This document shows, in pieces, positions 62,730 through 64,000 of a stretch of 64,000 nucleotides of DNA (positions are counted from its first letter, which is position 1; each line of letters starts with the position of its first letter). Below the pieces are notes generated by a model. The model ran no database searches, was not told the origin of the DNA, and saw only the letters and a program-made list of their open reading frames with translations. The stretch is from NCBI GenBank assembly GCA_038502055.1, contig JAXRKN010000036.1:4402001-4466000 (forward strand), given 5' to 3'. The position numbers were made by a program, and so were the translations under genes. The DNA is from Tanytarsus gracilentus. Its lineage: Eukaryota; Arthropoda; Insecta; Diptera; Chironomidae.

Positions 62730-64000
62730 CTAAATTTTTTTTCGCGAATCGATATTTATTTCATTCATATCAATTTTCATTTATTTGATTTTCATATTTT
62801 TTTCATTATTCGTACACATGAAAGTCAGTCGTGAGGCAATTTGATTTTTTTATGATTGACGGCACAGCAGACAAGGACAAAAAATAGAAAAAACAAATAT
62901 TCAATGATACATAAAAACATGTTTGTTGGTTTCTTGTCAAAAAAATGTTTTTCACTTTCTTTGCGGGTTAAAAGCGGGTGTAGTCATCAAACCGAGCAAA
63001 ACTATTTTCGCAAATCATGAAAAATCCTCGCTCTTAAACCGCAGGACGATAGTGAAAAAATATGTATGGAAAAGACATTATGAAGCGGTCAAGTTTATAA
63101 GTGATGTTAAGGAAAATTCTTTTACCAACCTAAATAAAAATTACGTCATTTATAAACCTACCGCATGATGATAAAAAATAGGATTACAATGAAAAATTTG
63201 ATCATAATCTCATCGTGATGGCGAGAGGCATTCTAACAACGGAAAGGATTAATGAACTTCGCTAAAATTTCTCTCTCGATCAATATTTGCCAAACACTCG
63301 ATTATGAAACGTCTATTGACAAATATTGATAAATGCTTTTCACATTTTCTTGAACCTCTCTTAAAGGAAAAAGGGTTGTGAGCTCATCGATGGGGTTGCT
63401 TTTAATTTTCTTGTCTAATTTTCATTTTCTCAAACCCTTTGGATGTCTTGAGTTGAATAGAAAGGGAAGAGTTTTGTTGTATTGAGATGAGAATGGAAAA
63501 TTTTCTGTCGAGTCAAGACTACACTGAGAAAAATTATATTTTAGATTTTTTTTATAATCCTAAAAATTTGTTTTTAGATGAAAATAATTTCAAACAGTGC
63601 AAAATGAGACATAAAAGAATTCTGCGATGAAAACTAGAATGAATTTCTGCAAACCCCGCCCAGCAGTCGCTCACCCAATTCATAATTAATTTTTCATGAT
63701 TTGTCAGTTTTATTTCAAGAGAGAAAAGCCTACGAGATTTTTAATTAATTATTGCCTCTGTCATCTAATGAAAATTTAATTAATTAATTATTTGTGAGAA
63801 ATTGATAGACACAATTTTGTATGTGGGAAAACACAACATATAATATTTTTGGTGGGACAATTAAATCAAATTAAAATCAATATAAAAAAATGAACAAATC
63901 ACAATTTATCACTCTCTCAAATCCACACGCACGCATAAAGCAAATTCGATTCTTTTTTGTCTTTAGTTAATTAATTTTTTTCGCCTAGATCTTAAATAAT
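62730..64000 (-). other. Upstream intron of teneurin copy B (to window edge)
   Basis: AT-rich sequence with no further exon I can identify. The EGF-repeat exons expected next should show dense cysteine codons, and none is seen. Confidence 0.45.

Noticed and set aside
63524..63535. CACTGAGAAAAA resembling the end of the 13020-13428 element
   Set aside because: No matching inverted end is found in the remaining sequence, so it cannot be called an element.

Overview
This is an AT-rich eukaryotic window from an insect. Introns are mostly 50-60 bp with GTAAGT-type donors, core promoters are TATA plus arthropod initiator (TCAGT/ACAGT), and the proteins look dipteran. The two teneurins resemble fly Ten-m, so a nematoceran fly (midge-like) is the best guess; the species cannot be fixed from the sequence alone.

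Layout. (1) 1-3934 (+): the 3' part of a teneurin gene (Ten-m copy A), entering from the left edge. (2) 5158-6143 (-): a two-exon gene for a 311-residue single-pass membrane protein that I do not recognise, with its own TATA/initiator promoter. (3) 7011-12387 (+): a complete 12-exon gene for a voltage-gated calcium channel alpha2delta subunit (1,232 residues), divergent from gene 2. (4) 12.4-33.0 kb: a gene-poor stretch with three non-autonomous transposon-like elements, a CTGCAG repeat block, a candidate 89-residue gene at 14573-14842 (-) and a candidate small membrane-protein ORF at 23875-24081 (+). (5) 33066-34031 (+): a complete four-exon chymotrypsin/brachyurin-like secreted serine protease, with a TATA box, initiator and a cluster of GATA sites. 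(6) 34.1-46.6 kb: another gene-poor stretch with one candidate 55-codon ORF. (7) 46671-64000 (-): a second teneurin (Ten-m copy B), covering the TTR-like, NHL propeller, YD-shell and C-terminal domains, with 5' exons off the right edge and a probable 30-nt microexon at 62700-62729.

Main points. The two teneurins face each other tail to tail about 43 kb apart. They share a 708-bp segment that is about 98% identical with no indels, while the coding sequence just upstream is only about 70% identical. This is the signature of recent gene conversion between inverted paralogues. The same arrangement is a substrate for inversion of the block holding the alpha2delta and protease genes. A 762-bp element at 28299-29060 has CACTATG-type inverted ends and a 5-bp duplication, which fits a non-autonomous Transib (RAG1-related) transposon. 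Teneurins and alpha2delta are both neuronal surface proteins; the protease is most likely a digestive enzyme with no functional link to them.
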